From positions 1 to 53,181 of the forward strand of contig CAIOYY010000083.1 of NCBI GenBank assembly GCA_903862715.1: a DNA stretch of 53,181 nt, given 5' to 3'. Source of the DNA: an uncultured Alphaproteobacteria bacterium (lineage in GTDB: Bacteria; Pseudomonadota; Alphaproteobacteria; Micropepsales; Micropepsaceae). The notes beneath the pieces were generated by a model that did no database searches, had not been told where the DNA came from, and was given only the letters and a program-made list of their open reading frames with translations. The number at the start of each line of letters is the position of its first letter. Positions within the stretch are counted from its first letter, which is position 1. Positions 51,057 through 53,181 of this stretch are shown here, in pieces. The position numbers were made by a program, and so were the translations under genes.

Positions 51057-53181
51057 GTGGCCAAGAAGACGACTCAAAAAGTCAAACAGGCCAAGCCTGT
51101 GAAGGCGAAGCTTGTGGTGAAACCGGTTGCCAAGGCCCAGGCAAAACCGGCAAAGACTGCCGTTGCCGCCAAACCCGCTCCTGCGAAGAAGCCGTCATCA
51201 CCAAAGAAGCCAGCTGCACCCGCTTTGAAAACGCCCGCTCCGAAACAAGCCGCCAGCAAGACGCCCGATAAGAAAGCGCCGCAAAAATCCGATAAGAAAT
51301 CCACTGCGTCCCTTGCTCCCGCCCCGGCAAAAAAACCGGCTCCGGTAAAATCCGAACCGAAGACCGAAATCAGACCGGAGGCGAAAAAGGCCGCGAAAGA
51401 AAAAGTCACCGCGCAAAAACAACCCGCGCCCGAAAAGACCAAGGCCGACTCCAAGGCTCAGACCAAAGCCGAGATCGTGAAAGCAGAAAAAATTAAAAAC
51501 GAAGCCACCCAAAAGGTGCCGCTCGACCGTAAGGCGCTGGCGAAGGCCGCCGCCAAACTTGCGAAGAAGCAACCCGCGACCGGTGAGACCCCGGCGACGC
51601 CTCCGGATCCGGATGCGCCGCTGCTCGATATGTCGGATGCCGCCGTCCGCAAAATGATCACGCGCTCGAAGCAGCGCGGCTACGTCACCTACGACGAGCT
51701 GAACCGCGTTCTGCCGTCCGACAAAGTGTCTTCCGAACAGATCGAAGACACGATGGCGATGCTCAGTGAAATGGGCATCAACGTGATCGAAAGCGAAGAA
51801 CAGGAAGAAGCCGAAGCCGAAGGCGATCAGCTTCCTGCCACCACATCGGGCGGCGAAGTCGCGACGACCACCGGCAAGTCCGAAACCTATGACCGCACCG
51901 ACGATCCCGTGCGCATGTATTTGCGCGAAATGGGTTCGGTCGAGCTTCTGTCGCGCGAAGGCGAAATCGCCATTGCGAAGCGCATCGAGGCGGGCCGCGA
52001 ATTGATGATCGGCGCGCTTTGCGAAAGCCCGCTGACCTTTGAAGGCCTGACCGTCTGGCGCGACGAACTTGTCGAAGGCAAGGCGCTGTTACGCGACATT
52101 ATCGATCTCGAAGCCATGTATGGCGGCGGTCCCGCCGGCGAAGGCGCGGCTGCGCCCGCCGCCGCGGCCGACGGCGAAGCAGTGGAAGGCGTCGTGCCTC
52201 CGCCCGCACCGCCGCAGCCCGCGCCGCGCACCGAAAGCGCGGAGCCGCGTGCGAAAGACGAAGACGGCGAGCCGAAGCCCGAAGGCGGCAGCGAAGGCGA
52301 CGACGATTTCGACGACGACAGCAACCTCTCGCTGTCGGCGATGGAATCCGCGCTGAAGCCGCAAGTCCTTGCCACCCTCGACCAGATCGCGGGTCTTTAT
52401 AAACGTCTCGGTAAATTGCAGGACGCGCAGGTCGAAGCCGCGCTGGGCGCCGACGAACTCTCGACCAGCCAGGAACGCCGCTTCAACAAGCTGCGCAACG
52501 AAACGGTCGAACTCGTCAAAAGCCTTCGCCTCAATAACAACCGCATCGAAGCTCTCGTCGATCAGAAATACGGCATCAATCGCCGCCTGATGTCGCTCGA
52601 AGGGCGTCTCTTGCGTCTCGCGGAATCGCATGGCGTCGACCGCGCGGAATTCCTCAAGCAATATTTCGGCAACGAACTCGACCCTGGCTGGGTGCGCCGC
52701 GTCGGCCGTCTGTCCGGCTCGGGCTGGAAGGATTTCGCGGCGGAAGAACGCGACAAGGTCAAGGATCTGCGCGATCAGATTCAGGCCGTCGCGCAGGAAA
52801 CCCGTCAGTCGATTTCCGATTTCCGCCGCATCGTGCAGACGGTGCAGAAGGGCGAGCGCGAAGCCCGTCAGGCGAAGAAGGAAATGATCGAGGCCAATCT
52901 TCGCCTCGTGATCTCGATCGCCAAGAAATATACCAATCGCGGCCTGCAATTCCTCGATCTCATTCAGGAAGGCAATATCGGCCTGATGAAGGCCGTCGAT
53001 AAATTCGAATATCGCCGCGGCTACAAATTCTCGACCTATGCGACATGGTGGATTCGTCAGGCGATCACGCGCAGCATTGCCGATCAGGCAAGAACCATCC
53101 GCATTCCCGTGCACATGATTGAAACGATCAACAAGATCGTGCGCACGAGCCGTCAGATGCTGCACGAGATCGGCCGCGAGC
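51057..53181 (+). CDS. rpoD: RNA polymerase primary sigma factor, N-terminal ~700 residues
   Basis: Cut by the window end. The frame is open from a GTG at 51057. Residues 1-185 are Lys/Ala/Pro-rich with little else; region 1.1 follows ([23 protein letters not shown], residues ~189-240). Region 1.2 follows ([20 protein letters not shown]), then a large non-conserved region with an acidic Ala/Pro/Glu/Asp insert (about 355-425, ending DDDFDDD). Region 2 follows ([52 protein letters not shown]), and the start of region 3. Regions 3.2 and 4 lie beyond the end. The primary sigma factor directs housekeeping transcription. The basic N-terminal extension is far longer than the short lead I expect in alphaproteobacterial RpoD. 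Confidence 0.95.
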   Translation, partial: MAKKTTQKVKQAKPVKAKLVVKPVAKAQAKPAKTAVAAKPAPAKKPSSPKKPAAPALKTPAPKQAASKTPDKKAPQKSDKKSTASLAPAPAKKPAPVKSEPKTEIRPEAKKAAKEKVTAQKQPAPEKTKADSKAQTKAEIVKAEKIKNEATQKVPLDRKALAKAAAKLAKKQPATGETPATPPDPDAPLLDMSDAAVRKMITRSKQRGYVTYDELNRVLPSDKVSSEQIEDTMAMLSEMGINVIESEEQEEAEAEGDQLPATTSGGEVATTTGKSETYDRTDDPVRMYLREMGSVELLSREGEIAIAKRIEAGRELMIGALCESPLTFEGLTVWRDELVEGKALLRDIIDLEAMYGGGPAGEGAAAPAAAADGEAVEGVVPPPAPPQPAPRTESAEPRAKDEDGEPKPEGGSEGDDDFDDDSNLSLSAMESALKPQVLATLDQIAGLYKRLGKLQDAQVEAALGADELSTSQERRFNKLRNETVELVKSLRLNNNRIEALVDQKYGINRRLMSLEGRLLRLAESHGVDRAEFLKQYFGNELDPGWVRRVGRLSGSGWKDFAAEERDKVKDLRDQIQAVAQETRQSISDFRRIVQTVQKGEREARQAKKEMIEANLRLVISIAKKYTNRGLQFLDLIQEGNIGLMKAVDKFEYRRGYKFSTYATWWIRQAITRSIADQARTIRIPVHMIETINKIVRTSRQMLHEIGRE

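Overview
The window reads as chromosomal DNA of a GC-rich alphaproteobacterium. The evidence is the right-hand synteny (carA divergent from a GatB/YqeY gene, then dnaG and rpoD), a fabA-fabB-fabI operon divergent from an Irr-type Fur regulator, a CC0125/CC1285-family lipoprotein, an IalB-like protein and dispersed GC-rich intergenic repeats. A Caulobacterales/Hyphomonadaceae-like lineage is my best guess; the sequence alone does not fix the genus. I saw no tRNA, rRNA, CRISPR array, insertion sequence or phage gene. No gap between genes exceeds 300 bases; the larger ones hold repeats, hairpins or operators, listed below.

Left part (1-13.2 kb): a set of exported oxidative and hydrolase-like genes. 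It contains the end of a sulfite-oxidase-type molybdoenzyme with a lipoprotein cytochrome c, two paralogous exported amidohydrolase-fold proteins that have lost the HxH metal motif, a PQQ-dependent dehydrogenase with a divergent small cytochrome c, three paralogs of an uncharacterised exported family (one interrupted by an amber stop), a glutamate-receptor-like channel with an unusual pore, and a Sel1/prolyl-4-hydroxylase-like protein. A two-component system follows, divergent from a DUF6152 protein whose predicted mature N-terminus is a histidine pair, and then a Kup potassium transporter.

Middle (18-34 kb): a tripartite tricarboxylate transporter (tctC convergent with tctBA), a CHAP lipoprotein, an Excalibur protein, a methyltransferase, a translationally coupled tetR-MFP-ABC efflux operon with its own palindromic operator, an acyl-CoA synthetase, TusA-like and PurU proteins. 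Next is a rubrerythrin / (Fe-S) CCG protein / DUF3501 operon headed by an Irr-type (ICE-like) box.

Right part (34-53 kb): irr diverges from fabA-fabB-fabI with a second ICE-like box between them. Several small conserved proteins follow, then carA, then a roughly 5-kb array of four tandem secreted proteins built only of PPC-type beta domains (the last frameshifted). This array sits inside the usual carA / yqeY-dnaG-rpoD neighbourhood. The window ends inside rpoD, whose product carries an unusually long Lys/Ala/Pro-rich N-terminal extension.
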